Positions 36,497 to 47,100 of a DNA stretch of 64,000 nucleotides are shown here, one piece after another. The notes beneath the pieces are model-generated. The model saw nothing but the letters and a program-made list of their open reading frames with translations, searched no databases and was not told the DNA's origin. The position numbers were made by a program, and so were the translations under genes. Position 1 is the stretch's first letter. The number at the start of each line of letters is the position of its first letter. This stretch comes from Aptenodytes patagonicus. Lineage: Eukaryota > Chordata > Aves > Sphenisciformes > Spheniscidae. The DNA is taken from positions 5,001-69,000 of the forward strand of contig NC_134970.1 in NCBI RefSeq assembly GCF_965638725.1, read 5' to 3'.

Positions 36497-36514
36497 TGGT
36501 GACCCAGATGGGAC
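36497..36514 (+). other. Provirus primer-binding site (tRNA uncertain)
   Basis: Five nt after the LTR the sequence reads TGGTGACCCAGATGGGAC. The first nine bases equal the start of the tRNA-Trp site of alpharetroviruses, while the last eleven resemble the complement of tRNA-Arg(CCU). The tRNA therefore cannot be assigned by eye. Confidence 0.6.
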
Positions 36515-36697
36515 CGCTTTTTTAAGACTTGCCCGGATTGTCCTGCTGCTCCAGATGAGATGGGACCGGGAAGGACTCCAGCGTGCACTGACCTTTTGAT
36601 CAGGGAATCCACCAGCTCCTCTCTGCAGACGGACGACAGGCAACTCCACGGTGCAACACCAATACGAGATATTTAAAAGGAGGCAAGGGACTACGGA

Positions 36698-36905
36698 GGT
36701 AAGTAGCCACTTTTGTGGAATTGCTCCGCATAAGATGTGCCAAGAAAGGCCCGCAGCAGGAGCTTAAAAAGGATTCCTATTCTGACAGGGGGTCAGAATC
36801 TGGTAAGCCAAGTGGCTTAAATTTGCTCTACATAAGACACATCAAGAGAGGCCCACAGTGAGAGCTCAGAGGAATCCTGTTCCGACAGGGGGTTGGAATC
36901 TGGTA
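36698..36905 (+). repeat. Tandem ~104-bp direct repeat in the proviral leader
   Basis: Two diverged copies (36698-36801 and 36802-36905) share GACAGGGGGT...GGAATCTGGTAA and CATAAGA...CAAGA...GGCCC. Each begins with GGTAAG, a splice-donor-like word. The repeat lies between the PBS and gag, where packaging and splice-donor signals are expected. Confidence 0.75.
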
Positions 36906-36944
36906 ATATGGTGCGGCTGTCTCTACCGAAGTACCCCTGTGTAC

Positions 36945-38488
36945 TCCCTTAGGATGCATCCTGAAAAATTGGAGAAGGTTTGGAGGGGATCCCCTAAAGA
37001 AAGATAAATTAAAAGCTCATTGTGCCCAATGGTGACCAATGTACAAAGTGGATGATGGAGAAAAATGTCCAGAGAATGGATCATTGACTTATAACACTAT
37101 TTTGCAGTTAATGCTGTTTTGTAGAAGGATGGATAAATGAGATGAGGTTGCGTATGTCAATTTGTTTTTCGTTTTGAGGCCTGATCATGAAACTTGTGGG
37201 GAAAAAAAAAATGTAGATTGTTGATGGAAGATGCTGATGGGATATATGTATTAGCAGAAAGTGTTAATGGGAAAGGAAAGAAAAAGGGTTGTTGCAAAGG
37301 TGAAAAGAAATGCATTGAGGACAGTGGGGAGGCTGAGGATGTGCAGATGTTGACCCTGAAGGGGGACCTGGCAAGAAGGTGGAAAGAAGGGCTGAAAGAG
37401 GGAGGTACAGTAGTGATGGTAGTGATGATGGTGATAATAAAGAAAACTGTAGTCCAGTCTCCAGGAGAACAAGGGGACAGCGTCCCGTTATACAAGCTCC
37501 CTTGAGACAGGCAGTAGGACTGGAGGGACAACCAGTGTTTGTACATGTCCCATTCACTGCTTCAGATCTATTGAACTGGAAGCAGTCAGTGGGGTCTTAT
37601 CGGGAAAATGCGGAAGGAATGCATCAATTACTAGAAACTATTATGTTGACTCATAATCCCAATTGGGGAGATATACAAGCTATGTTGAATACTTTCTTTA
37701 CAACGGAAGAGAGACGAATGGTGTTGGAAAAGGCGAAGGAGGAAGGGGAGAGGAGAAATGTAAATGGAAGGGTAGATGAAAACATGCCAAAGACAGAGCC
37801 TGGCTTGGGACCCAAATAGAGGAATTGGGAAAACAATGCTAGAACAATATCAACAACTAATTTTATATGGAGTCCAGCACAGAGCCCCAAAGCCTAAAAA
37901 TGTGTCAAAATTGTATGAGGTAAGACAAGAACCAGAGGAAAACCCTTTGGCCTTTTGTGAAAGATTGTGCAAGGCTGCCCTCAAGTGGACTGATTTAGAT
38001 CCTGAGGACAAGGCCAATAAAAAATTGTTTAATATGCTGTTTATAGGACAATCAGCCCCTGACATTAGAAACTGCAACGGGTAGATGGAGCTGGAGGAAT
38101 GTCTGTATCACAGTTGACAGAAATAGCATACAAAGTTTATAATAATAGAGATGAGAGAGAGAAGAGGGAAAGACTTAAAGAAAAGCAAAAAGGAATAAAA
38201 TTACAAGCCTCACTGTTGGCAGCAGCAATTGCAGAAAACCCCAATAGGGGTAGAGGTAGGGACCGAGGTAGAGATGGGGGAAAAGGTGGATGGAGCGGAG
38301 TGGGGCGGGGAGTTAATTCCTTGAACCATACTCCTTTGGGTCCTAATCAGCATGCTTATTGTAGAAAGGAAGGACACTTCAAATCTGAATGCCCACAGAG
38401 AAGAAAATCATTTGCTGAATCCTCAGGAGAAGGGGGGCAAGAATCAGATGCTAATCTGATCATGTTAGGGACATCTGATACTGAATGA
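36945..38488 (+). pseudogene. gag: Provirus gag (matrix, capsid, nucleocapsid), frameshifted
   Basis: Gag is the structural polyprotein of the virion. A matrix-like segment lies at about 36945-37195 (LGCILKNWRRFGGDPLKK near its start), without a usable start codon in frame and with an early stop. The capsid P30-like part is in the frame 37379-37819 (DLLNWKQSVGSY near residue 61) and continues after a frameshift in 37776-38084, which ends in a stop. The nucleocapsid part is in 38099-38488, with an Arg/Gly-rich stretch and one zinc-knuckle-like motif, HAYCRKEGHFKSEC. The first Cys of the expected CX2CX4HX4C is replaced by His. The frame ends with TGA at 38486-38488. Non-functional. Confidence 0.85.
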
Positions 38489-38499
38489 AGGCGATCGGG

Positions 38500-39173
38500 G
38501 GGAAAATATCGAGATTTCCCCAGCCAATCCCCTGGTTCCCATAAAGCTGGGGAATGAGGTTATAGATTTCTTAGTAGATAGCGGGGCAACCCATTTGGTA
38601 GTAACTAGTTGTAAAGGGCCTTTAAGTAAAATGTATATGCCAATTGTTGGGGTCACAGGAAAGCGAGCTCTTAGGCCATTTTTAAAACCTATGGAATGCA
38701 CAATTGGAAACACTACATTGACTCATAAATTTCTATATATGCCAGAATGCTCCCTCCCATTGCTGGGACGCGATCTATTGTGTAAATTGAAAGCGCAATT
38801 AACATCCTCTAAGTCCATTCAGTTACACGTGGAGACAATGTTGAGAGCTCAACGGTGTCTACTGACCAAAAAGAAACAAGAAGGGACCAGAACCTCAGAG
38901 GAAATTTTGAATGCTATAAGACCCCTGGTATGGGCTTCCAGGAAACCCGGACAAGCCAAGAACGCTGTTCCGGTAAAGGTTGAATTAAAATCGGGAGCTC
39001 AACTGGTAAGAAAAAGACAATACCATGTTAAATTAGAGCTTAGAGTGGGCTTAGAACCATTGATTAATACTTTTATGCAGTATGGACTGTTGCGGGAGGG
39101 CCAGAGTACAATACTCTCATCTTACCAGTTAAGAAACCTCGAATTTAAGAGTATCGATTGGTACAAGACTTGA
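38500..39173 (+). pseudogene. pro: Provirus protease and start of reverse transcriptase
   Basis: A retropepsin motif (FLVDSGATHLVV) lies near 38567-38602 in a frame shifted from gag. Gammaretroviruses normally read through a stop in the same frame, so an indel is likely. The flap region and GRDLL motif follow near 38763. The frame then enters the RT fingers and ends by frameshift at 39173. Protease cleaves the polyproteins after budding. This copy cannot be made as part of an intact precursor. Confidence 0.8.
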
Positions 39174-40931
39174 GAGAAATTAATAAAATCATAGCTGATG
39201 TACATCCAGTTGTACCAAATCCCTATATCTTGTTGCCCGCAATACGTGAAGACAATGTGTATTTTACAGTGTTAGATTTAAAGGATGCCGCCTTCTGCAT
39301 GCCCCTGGAAGAGAAAAGCCAGAAGATTTTTGCCTCTGAATGGGAGAGTCCCACCACCAGAAGGAAGACACAACTCTGCTGGACTGTACTACCGCAAGGA
39401 TTCAAGAACAGCCCAACCTTGTTTGGTAACGTACTTGCCAAAGAATTGGAAGAATGGCAAGGTAAGAATCCTTCCACTACCCTGTTACAATAGGTAGATG
39501 ATATACTACTGGGGGCAAAGACTGAGCAGGAATGCAAAATTGCAACCATACATTTGTTGAATTTCTTTGGATTGGCTGGGTACTGAGTATCCCAGAAAAA
39601 GGCCCAAGTTGTGCAGACAACCGTAATTTACCTGGGATTTGAAATATCTCAGGGAAAAAGGGAACTGGGCATGGAAGGAAAGGAAGCTATTTGTCGAATA
39701 GCTTCTCCACAGTCTAAGAAAGAACTGTGAGGATTCCTGGAATGGCAGGGTGGTGCAGACTTTGGATACCAAACTTCAGTTTAATTGCCAAACCACTATA
39801 TGCTGCTATCGAAGGACCTGGGGAAACTTTGGAATGGACCCCAGAATGCCAGAAAGGATTTGATACCATCAAAACGGAATTAATGAGGGTCCCCGCTTTG
39901 GGGTTGCTGGACCTGACAAAACCATTCACACTATATGTGCATGAAAGACAACTACATGTTGGGGTTCTGACCCAGACCCTGGAAGAAGACCAGTAGGCTT
40001 ACTTCTCCAAACAGTTAGATGAAGTAAAGGATAGCCTGCATGTTTGAGAGCTGTAGCTGCAGTGGTGCTGCTAGTTAAAGAAGCCTGGAAATTAACCCTG
40101 GGGCAGCCTATCATAGTTTTTGTACCACATGCAGTGATGGCTGTACTTGAACAAAAGGGGCACCACTGGATCTCTCGTAGCAGGCTAGCCCAAAATCAGG
40201 CAGTGTTGATCGAACAAGATGATGTCACTTTAAAAATGTCTTCAACCTTAAATCCTGACACTTTAATGCCGATAGATGAGAAGGGAGAGCTAGAACACCA
40301 CTGCCTACATGTTATCGAAAAGGTATATTCCAGCAGACCCGATTTGAAAGATGTACCATTATGCGATCCAGAAGTTGAACTTTTCACAGATGGAAGTAGC
40401 TTCATGGTGAATGGAGAACAAAAAGCTGGATATGCCATGGTAACTCTACAAGAGGAAGTCAAAGCACGAGCATTGCCACCCAATACCTCCGCTCAGAAAG
40501 CAGAAATCATAACTATTACTCAAGCTTTAGAGCTATCCAAAGATAAAAGAGTAAACATATACACAGATTCCAAGTATGTGTTTGGAGTGGCCCATGCACA
40601 TGGAGCCATTTGGAAAGTGTGTAGACTGTTACCTTCTCAGGGAACCCCTATCAAGTATGGACCAGAGACTTTAAAACTGGTGCAAGCTGTTCTGGGATCA
40701 AAACAGGTTGCAACTGTACATTGCAAAGCCTACCAGAAAGGACAAACTGAGATTATCAAAGGAAGTAGAAAGGCAGACGAAATGGCTAAAAGGGTTGCTG
40801 AAAAGGAGTCTTTGATTGGAGTGTTGATTCCACCGAGAAAAGTTCAATGGGAACCTCCTCTCGGGGAAGTGAGATGGGGTCAAACCCCCAGGGAATACTG
40901 CCAAATAGTTTTCTCTGTTATCAAAATGTAA
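39158..40931 (+). pseudogene. pol: Provirus reverse transcriptase and RNase H, many stops
   Basis: The RT palm motifs are visible (TVLDLKDAAF, LPQGFKNSP). The catalytic YVDD has its Tyr codon replaced by TAG (39491-39493), followed by VDD. Further in-frame breaks are TGA at 39584-39586 and 39728-39730, a frameshift just after, and TAG at 39994-39996. The connection and RNase H domains are best kept in 40044-40931 (295 aa): ELFTDGSS carries the first catalytic Asp, QKAEII the Glu, and YTDSKYV the next Asp. This is the longest intact proviral frame, but it lacks its upstream RT. Confidence 0.88.
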
Positions 40932-40939
40932 CCAGTTTA

Positions 40940-41730
40940 AGTATCTCTTAGTGTTAGTTGATACTTTCTCTGGGTGGCCCGAAGCCTTCCAGTGCCGTAC
41001 CAACAAATCCAGGGAAGCGGTTAGAATTCTGTGCAAAGAGATGATTCTGAGATTCGGCATCCCTGAAGGGATGTCATCAGACAATGGACCTCACTTTGTA
41101 ACGGAAATAGGACAAGGGGGGGTCTCTAAGTTTTTACAAATGCAATGGGATTTACATACCCCTTGAAAGCCACAGTCAAGCGGGAAGGTAGAAAGGATGA
41201 ATCAGACCCTAAAGAGACAGATCTGGAAGCTGTGTCAGGAAATGCAAATGAAGTGGGTGGATGTCCTACGTATAGCATCAATGAGAATTTGGGTTACTCC
41301 TAGAGTAAGAGAAAAAGTGAGTCCTTTTGAAATACTGTATGAAAAACCATATCCTATAAATTCGATGACAGGAAAAGAGGACCAAATGCACATGAAAGGA
41401 GATGGAATGCTGGTCAATTATTTATTATCCTTGTTGCAGACTTTGTCTTCCTTGCACAGGTACCTTAACCAGCAAACTCCTTTGCCTTTAGATTCAGCGG
41501 TGCATGAATTTCAACCTGGAGATGAAGTTTACATCTGCACCTGGAAGGATGAGCCTTTGAAAGAAAGGTGGAAAGGACCTTACCTGGTACAACTTATGAC
41601 TTAGACCGCTGTGAAAGTGAAGGGTATAGATTTGTGGATACACTGTACCCGCGTGAAGAAAGCTCTGCAGAAGGAGTGGATCCCTGAAGAAACGGGACCA
41701 TTGAAACTGAAGCGCTCTCGATCCCAATAA
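40940..41730 (+). pseudogene. pol: Provirus integrase, N-terminal part deleted
   Basis: The sequence jumps from the end of RNase H (about 40920) to KYLLVLVDTFSGW. The HHCC zinc-binding domain and the start of the catalytic core, including the first active-site Asp, are therefore missing. The second Asp (SSDNGPHF near 41080) and the Glu (SGKVERMNQ near 41183) remain, separated by a TGA at 41164-41166. The C-terminal GPY-type segment (WKGPYLV near 41571) is followed by a stop at 41604. The enzyme normally inserts viral cDNA into the host genome. This copy cannot be active. Confidence 0.85.
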
Positions 41731-41749
41731 ACTGTAGCTGGGACTCTGA

Positions 41750-42180
41750 AAAGTCATATATTGAGCTAGACTGTATACAAGGCTTAATATCTTTGTATTG
41801 CGTTTTGATAATTGTTTTCATATCTTTATTAGTGTATTTGTGTAGGTATACAGATTTCTTTAGGAAAAGAAATGAAAGAGCTAAGGGGGGTGATACTCCT
41901 CTGTTGTCTGTGGATGAAATTAAGAAATGCTAAAGTGTCTTATGGGGAACCAGGAAATCTGTGGGAACAGAATTGGCGTTTCACTTTGCAAAAAACAGCA
42001 TGGTGAAACATGTCAAAACAGCAACTTTGCAAAAAACAGCATGGTGAAACAAAACAAAATGGTGAACAAGTCTAATTGTTGGATTTGTACTCATTTCCCC
42101 GAACATTCTAAGAAAGGTATTCCTTTAATAGGAATACCCCTCAATTTATCACAATAATCAAAAAATTAGAATCTCAAGTA
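41750..42180 (+). pseudogene. env: Provirus env surface-unit remnant
   Basis: A strongly hydrophobic segment (41780-41850, core LIIVFISLLVYL) followed by basic residues may be the Env leader or a displaced membrane segment. The frame 41927-42157 contains CWIC, matching the CXXC motif of gammaretroviral surface units. Only about 430 bp lie between the end of pol and the transmembrane unit, so most of the surface unit is deleted. A 30-bp direct repeat (core CAAAAAACAGCATGGTGAAAC) lies at 41990-42050. Confidence 0.65.
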
Positions 42181-42183
42181 TGG

Positions 42184-42760
42184 ATGAGAACCTACCTTCG
42201 AAGAAATAAAAGAAACACAAAGAATCCATTGACTGACAGACCCACAGCATTTCACTCTTTCATTAGATGGTTTCTCCCCTGGTTAGGAGTTAGTGAATTA
42301 GAAAAAGCTATAGTAAATATTTCTGCTGTAATTGAGAAAACTGGGAATGAGGCTTACAATGCTATTAAAGCCCTACAAGAAGTGTCTGAATTGGCTAAAA
42401 TTGCTTTACAGAACAGATTGGCTCTAGATATGATGCTAACCTCCCAAGGAGGAGTGTGCACAGTTTTAAATACAAGTTGTCTATATGTAGACCAGAATGG
42501 TAGGGTTTCTACAGATTTAGAAGAGATCTGGAAACAGATTAAAATACTCCATGAGATACAAAGGGATGACATATCTTATGGATTTGAAGAAACATTTAAA
42601 TGGTTGACTTCCTGATTCCCTGATCTATGGATAAAAAAGTTATTAAGCATTATAATAATTGCCTTATTAGCTTTTGTATATATCTATGTAATAACACAGT
42701 GTTTTTGGAAATGTTGTTCTATAATAGGGAGACAAAGTTATGCGAGGATGAGACTAATAT
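42184..42760 (+). pseudogene. env: Provirus env transmembrane unit
   Basis: The frame 42184-42615 carries a heptad-like helical region and then the conserved LQNRLALDMML block followed by GGVC. The usual CX6CC motif reads CX6C-Leu, so the last Cys is lost. A TGA at 42613-42615 separates this ectodomain from the membrane anchor (core SIIIIALLAFVYIYV) encoded in the same frame downstream. No clear furin site or classic fusion peptide is visible upstream. Defective. Confidence 0.8.
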
Positions 42761-42809
42761 AAGAGAAACTACAGTGAAGTTCCTCTTTTATGGTCTCAAA
42801 GGACAGAAA

Positions 42810-43364
42810 TGTAGCCATATGTTTGGGTTAATACCTAGACTGTAGTCTTCATTGTACTAGCCTGATTACCTTGTATAAGGCAATACATGCCTTACAATGA
42901 CTGTGCCCTTGAAGAAGAACTGAAAGACTGATAAAAGGGGAACATCCTGCCCTAGAAGGTGTGTGGGAGGCTAGATGCTTGCCAAAAAGCCCAAGAAGTC
43001 AGCAAAAAAACCTGCGGTAACTAGGGGAAAGGTAAAGGCGGCAGGGGGAGATTGTGGCCACTGACTCAATTCAAGACTGGAAAGACTTGCCCCCCCCACA
43101 CCTGCAAGGAGCATGCATGCTAATTTACATGGCAAGCGAAGCTAATTTGAACACAACTAACCAATGACCATGAACTTAGGTGGGCTTTTACTAATCATGT
43201 AACAATATAAATACTCTGTAGTTCTTTTGTGTGGTGTGCTAGCTTTGTGGAATTACCACCTAGCGCCCATCTTTGTGCAAACGTGAGATAAATAGATGTC
43301 TGTGCTCTGTGTGTAAGACTGACTTATTGCACACCGGGTACTGGACCCTGCTTGTGGGACAACA
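42810..43364 (+). mobile_element. 3' LTR of the provirus
   Basis: This LTR of 555 bp is collinear with the 5' LTR at an offset of 6,869 bp. It differs by a 4-bp GTGT insertion near 43311 and about five transitions in 43335-43352. I saw no difference in the first ~500 bp. A weak purine tract (AAAGGACAGAAA) directly precedes it as the polypurine tract. Confidence 0.95.
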
Positions 43365-43499
43365 GAGGGACAGAGAGAATGAGACACACAGACAGGAGTC
43401 AGGGGAGGGGATTCTAGAACAGTAGGGAACCAGATGGAGGGAGGGAGAGAGAGAGAGAGAACAAAAAGATAATAAAGCAGAAAGAATTAAAAAAATAAA

Positions 43500-43960
43500 C
43501 AAACCAAAACCAGGTATTTGGATAGAGGCATTTATAGAAAGACAGAATTAAAAAATAAGGCCAGGGAGCTGCAGAGAGAGAGACATATGTATAAAGAAAA
43601 TTTTAGAACTGATGGGGTAAAGGAAAGAGCAAGAAGGAATAAAAAATTGGAAAAGGGAGGCATAGAAAGAAAGTTTGAAAAGTGATGGGGTACAGAGCAG
43701 AGGGAGGTATTAAAAAATAGGGTCAGGGAGCCAGAGAGGGGGAGATAGAGAAATGAAATTTAAAAAGTAATGGGGTACAAGGCAGTGCGGACAAACTAAA
43801 AAAAAAAAGGGAGAGGGAGTGGGTTAGAGAGAGACATAGAAAAAAATTAAAAGGCAACGGGGTACTGGGCAGAGTTGGCAGAAGAGTAACAAGTTTTGGG
43901 GAGCGATACAGGTAGGTGGGCAGGCAGAGAAGGAGACAGAGGAAGGGGGGTAGGCAGACA
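43500..43960. repeat. G/A-rich ~84-bp satellite, resumed after the provirus
   Basis: The shared words TAGAAAGAAAATTT, GGTACAGGGCAGAG and AATTAAAAAATAGGGACAGGGAG show this is the same family as 31690-34570. It continues on the other side of the provirus and module D. Confidence 0.8.
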
Positions 43961-43966
43961 TTTGGA

Positions 43967-44640
43967 GAAGGGTGGCAGAGATGGGCCAGGACACAGAGGA
44001 GAAGATGCATGACTCACCACAGCTCCTGGCTCTGGCAGGAGAGCTTCACCACCCTGATGCTTCTCTTTCTGTCTCTGCCCCTTCCTCCTCTGCAGTGCCA
44101 CCTGTCCGACCCTCGCCCACTCAGCAGCACGCACTGGACTCCTCGATGCTCCTCATCTGCAAGGCTTCCTCGATATGTGGCGGACGTAGCCAGCGGAGGC
44201 ACCGAGCTCCCAGCACCGCATGCTGGTGGTCTGCTCTGTTGGGGATGGCTCGGAGGGATCTTTCCTTGCCACAGGGACCGGCCGTTCCTTGCTGGAGGCA
44301 GCTGCCTGTGGGACCCCATTGGATTCACTTCTCAGCCAGTTCCCTCAGGGAGGAGTGCCCAGGCAGCCCCATTTACAGCTAGAGCCCCTTCACACAGCAA
44401 GGCCAGCCCCATCCTCAGCCTCACTGGCCACACCTGGGGCTGCCCCAGCTCCAGCCCCAACTGGAGCCCATTAGGAACAGGGGGCCATTGCCCAGAGCAC
44501 ATCACCCCCTCCCCTGCACCTGTCCACAACCATGAGCTCTGCACCCAAGGGCTGCAAACACATCCAGGGGCACAGAGGAGGCAGGAAAAGTTTATTCATT
44601 AATGCACCTAAAAAATCCTGGCAGTGACTTGGCTACAAAG
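43967..44640 (-). pseudogene. Gene module copy D (fragment of duplicated minus-strand gene)
   Basis: This fragment is homologous to copy E along its whole length. A canonical AATAAA is present on the minus strand (complement of 44591-44596), followed by a homologue of the terminal sequence seen at 53.5 kb. At the other end, a minus-strand segment just before GTG|GTGAGT (44012-44020) encodes a basic/acidic peptide (QRRKGQRQKEKHQ). This resembles the terminal exon at 53902-54018 only in general character. No CpG island or first exon is present. Likely a pseudogene fragment. Confidence 0.45.
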
Positions 44641-45510
44641 CTCAGTGCCCAAATGCAGCAGGACAGAGGGAGAAAAGGGAAGAGAAAAGCAGGAGGAAGG
44701 ACAGAGGGACATAGAGAAGAGGCGTGGGACAGGGAGCCAGAAAATGGGATGCTGTGAACAAGAGAGGGACAGGGAGCAGGACAACAGTGTAGAGAGGAGA
44801 GCAGAGAGATTGCGGGGGAAAAACAGGGACAGAGAGATAGAGGAATAAGTAAGAGAGACAGGGAGCAGGAGAGAGAGGCAAAAGGGACCAGCAGGACAAT
44901 GAGATAGAGACAAGACAAGGGATGGGGAAAAATTCTGAAGTGATAGGGGAAAAGAAACATAAGCAAGAAATAAAAAATAAAAACAGGGAGCCAGATAGAG
45001 GTAGACATAGAAAGAAAATTTCGAAAAGCGACAGGGTACAAGAAACATAGGCAAGAACTAACAAATAGGGACAGGGAGATAGAAAGAGGGAGATGTAGAA
45101 ATAAAGTCTAAAAAGTGACAGGGTACAGAACAGAGAGGGAAGAATTAATTACAGACAGGGAGATGGATAGAGGGAGACGTAGAAAGAAAATTTTGAAAGC
45201 GACAGGATACAAGAATCTTACAGAGGAATTAAAAGATAGGTACATGGAGCTGCATAGAGGGAGATGGAAGAAGAAAATTTGAAAAGCAACAGGGTACAAG
45301 AAACACCGGCAAGAAATTAAAATTTTGTCAGGGAGACAGAGAGAGGGAAAGGTAGCAAGAAAATTTAACAAGCGACTGGGTTCAAGAAACACATGCAAGA
45401 ATTAAAAAAATAGGGATGGAGAGGTAGAAAGGAAATTTCAAAAGCAACAGGGTACAAGAAACATAGGCAAGAATTAAAAAATAGGGACAGGGAGCCTGAT
45501 GGAAGGAAAC
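44640..45510. repeat. G/A-rich ~84-bp satellite
   Basis: Repeated words include GGGACAGGGAGATAGA, GAAAATTT...AAAGCGACAGGGTACAAGAAAC and GGCAAGAATTAAAAAATAGGGAC. Frames on the minus strand are Ser/Leu/Pro/Phe-rich translations of the repeat. Confidence 0.8.
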
Positions 45511-46402
45511 TGTGGTAGGTTGACCTTGGCTGGCTGCCAGGTGCCCACCAAGCCACTCTGTCACTCCCCCTCCTCAACAAGACAGGGGGAGAAAATGCAA
45601 CAAAAAAGCTTGTGGGTTGAGATAAGGACAAAGAGATCACTCACCAATTCCTGTCACAGGCAAAACAGACTTGACTTGAGAAAATTAATTTAATTTATTG
45701 TCATTCAAAATCAGAGTAGGATAATGAGAAATAAGAACAAATCTTGCGGATTTGTTGTAGGTTCATCACACGACGTCTCTGCTGCTCCTTCCTCCTTGCG
45801 CTCTTTTTCTGCTCCAGCGTGGGGTCCCTCCCATGGGGCCACAGGTGCTGATAGGAGCCTGCTCCAGAGTGGGCTCCTCTCCATGGGACCACAGCTGCTG
45901 ACAGGAGCCTGCTCCAGCACAGGCTCTCCATGGGGGTCACAGCTTCCTTCAGGCACATCCACCTGCTCCGGCATGGGATCCTCCACAGGCTGCAGATGCA
46001 TGTCTGCTCCACCATGGACCTCCATGGGCTGCAGGGGGACAACCTGCATCACCATAGTCTTCACCACGGGCTGCAGGGGAATCTCTGCTCTGCTGCCTGG
46101 AGCACCTCCTCCCCCTCCTTCTTCACTGACCTTGGTGTCTGCAGGGCTGTTTCACACTCACATTTTCTCTGTCACAGTTTCTGCACAGCATTTTTTAGCC
46201 CTTCTTAAATGTCCATCACAGAGGTGCTGCCAGCATTGCTGATGAGCTCAGCTCTGATCAGCAGCAGATCCATCTTGGACCTGGAGCCAGCTGTGCCCAA
46301 CATGGGGGTAACTCCTGGTGTCTTCTCACAGAACCCACCCCTGCAGCCCCTGCCCCCCCCCCCCCAGCTAACAAAACCTTGCCACGTAAACCAAATACAA
46401 CA
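45511..46402 (-). mobile_element. Solo LTR, second ERV family (~892 bp)
   Basis: The element starts TGTGGTAGGTTGACCTTGG and ends ...CCAAATACAACA on the + strand. On the minus strand it has AATAAATTAAATTAA as a likely poly(A) signal region, so sense is minus. Internally it carries repeated CTGCTCCAGC...GGGTCC words. The flanks GAAAC and GTGAC match at only three of five bases, so the target duplication is uncertain. The matching style of the two ends makes an LTR the best reading. Confidence 0.75.
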
Positions 46403-47100
46403 GTGACCGGCTACAGGGCAGAGAGGGGGGATTGAAAAATATGGAAAGGGAGCCACGGGGAGAGAGGCAGAGGGGAAAAAAATAGTGATGGGCTACAGGC
46501 CGGAGAGGAGGAAGGGACAGGGAATCAGACAGAGAGATGGAGAAAAAGAAAGAATAGTGATGGGCCACAGGGCAGAGAGGGAGGACAGTGAGGTGGACAG
46601 AGATAAAATGAGAAATACCAAAAAACCTCGATGAGCTGAAGGGGAGAGACAGAGGAATTAAAGAATAGGGACAGGGAGAGAAGGATAAAGACAAAAATGG
46701 GCTATGGAACAGAGATGGAAGAAATTAAAACATAGGGACTGGGACCTGGAACGAGAGAATCTGAGAAAGACGATGTATATCTAGAATACAGGGCAGAGAG
46801 AGAGGGATTTAAAAACAGGGACATGGAACCAGATTGGGGGGGGGGGGGGGGGGGGAATTATGAAGGGCTAAAGGGCAGGTGGGGATGAATTAAAAAAAAT
46901 TGGGATAGGAAGACAGACAGATAGATGGAGAAAGACAAAATAGTGATGGGCTGCAGGACGCCAAAAAAAAAAAAAGACGGACAGGGAACAGGACAGAAGC
47001 TCAGAGAGAAAAAGGAAATGGAGAGGTAGAATGACAGAGGGGGACTTGGAGAATGAGAGAGGGAGAGGTGCAGGGAAATAAAAAAATGACAGCAGTGAAA
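46403..47100. repeat. G/A-rich satellite with a 20-G run
   Basis: Repeats have the form AATAGTGATGGGCTACAGGGCAGAGAGGG. A run of 20 consecutive G occurs at 46836-46855, a strong candidate for G-quadruplex formation and for length instability. Confidence 0.8.

Larger units (their letters stand above)
35941..43364 (+). mobile_element. Complete but defective gammaretrovirus-like provirus
   Basis: Two LTRs (551 and 555 bp) flank gag-pro-pol-env remnants in sense orientation. GAGG stands directly before the 5' LTR (35937-35940) and directly after the 3' LTR (43365-43368), a 4-bp target duplication as known for gammaretroviruses. The internal part is about 6.3 kb, shorter than a full genome, because of deletions in integrase and env. 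All genes carry stops or frameshifts. The provirus was inserted into the purine-rich satellite between gene-module copies E and D. Confidence 0.95.

Noticed and set aside
43440..43470. GAGAGAGA microsatellite as a separate element
   Set aside because: It is part of the general purine-rich satellite and not distinct enough to list.
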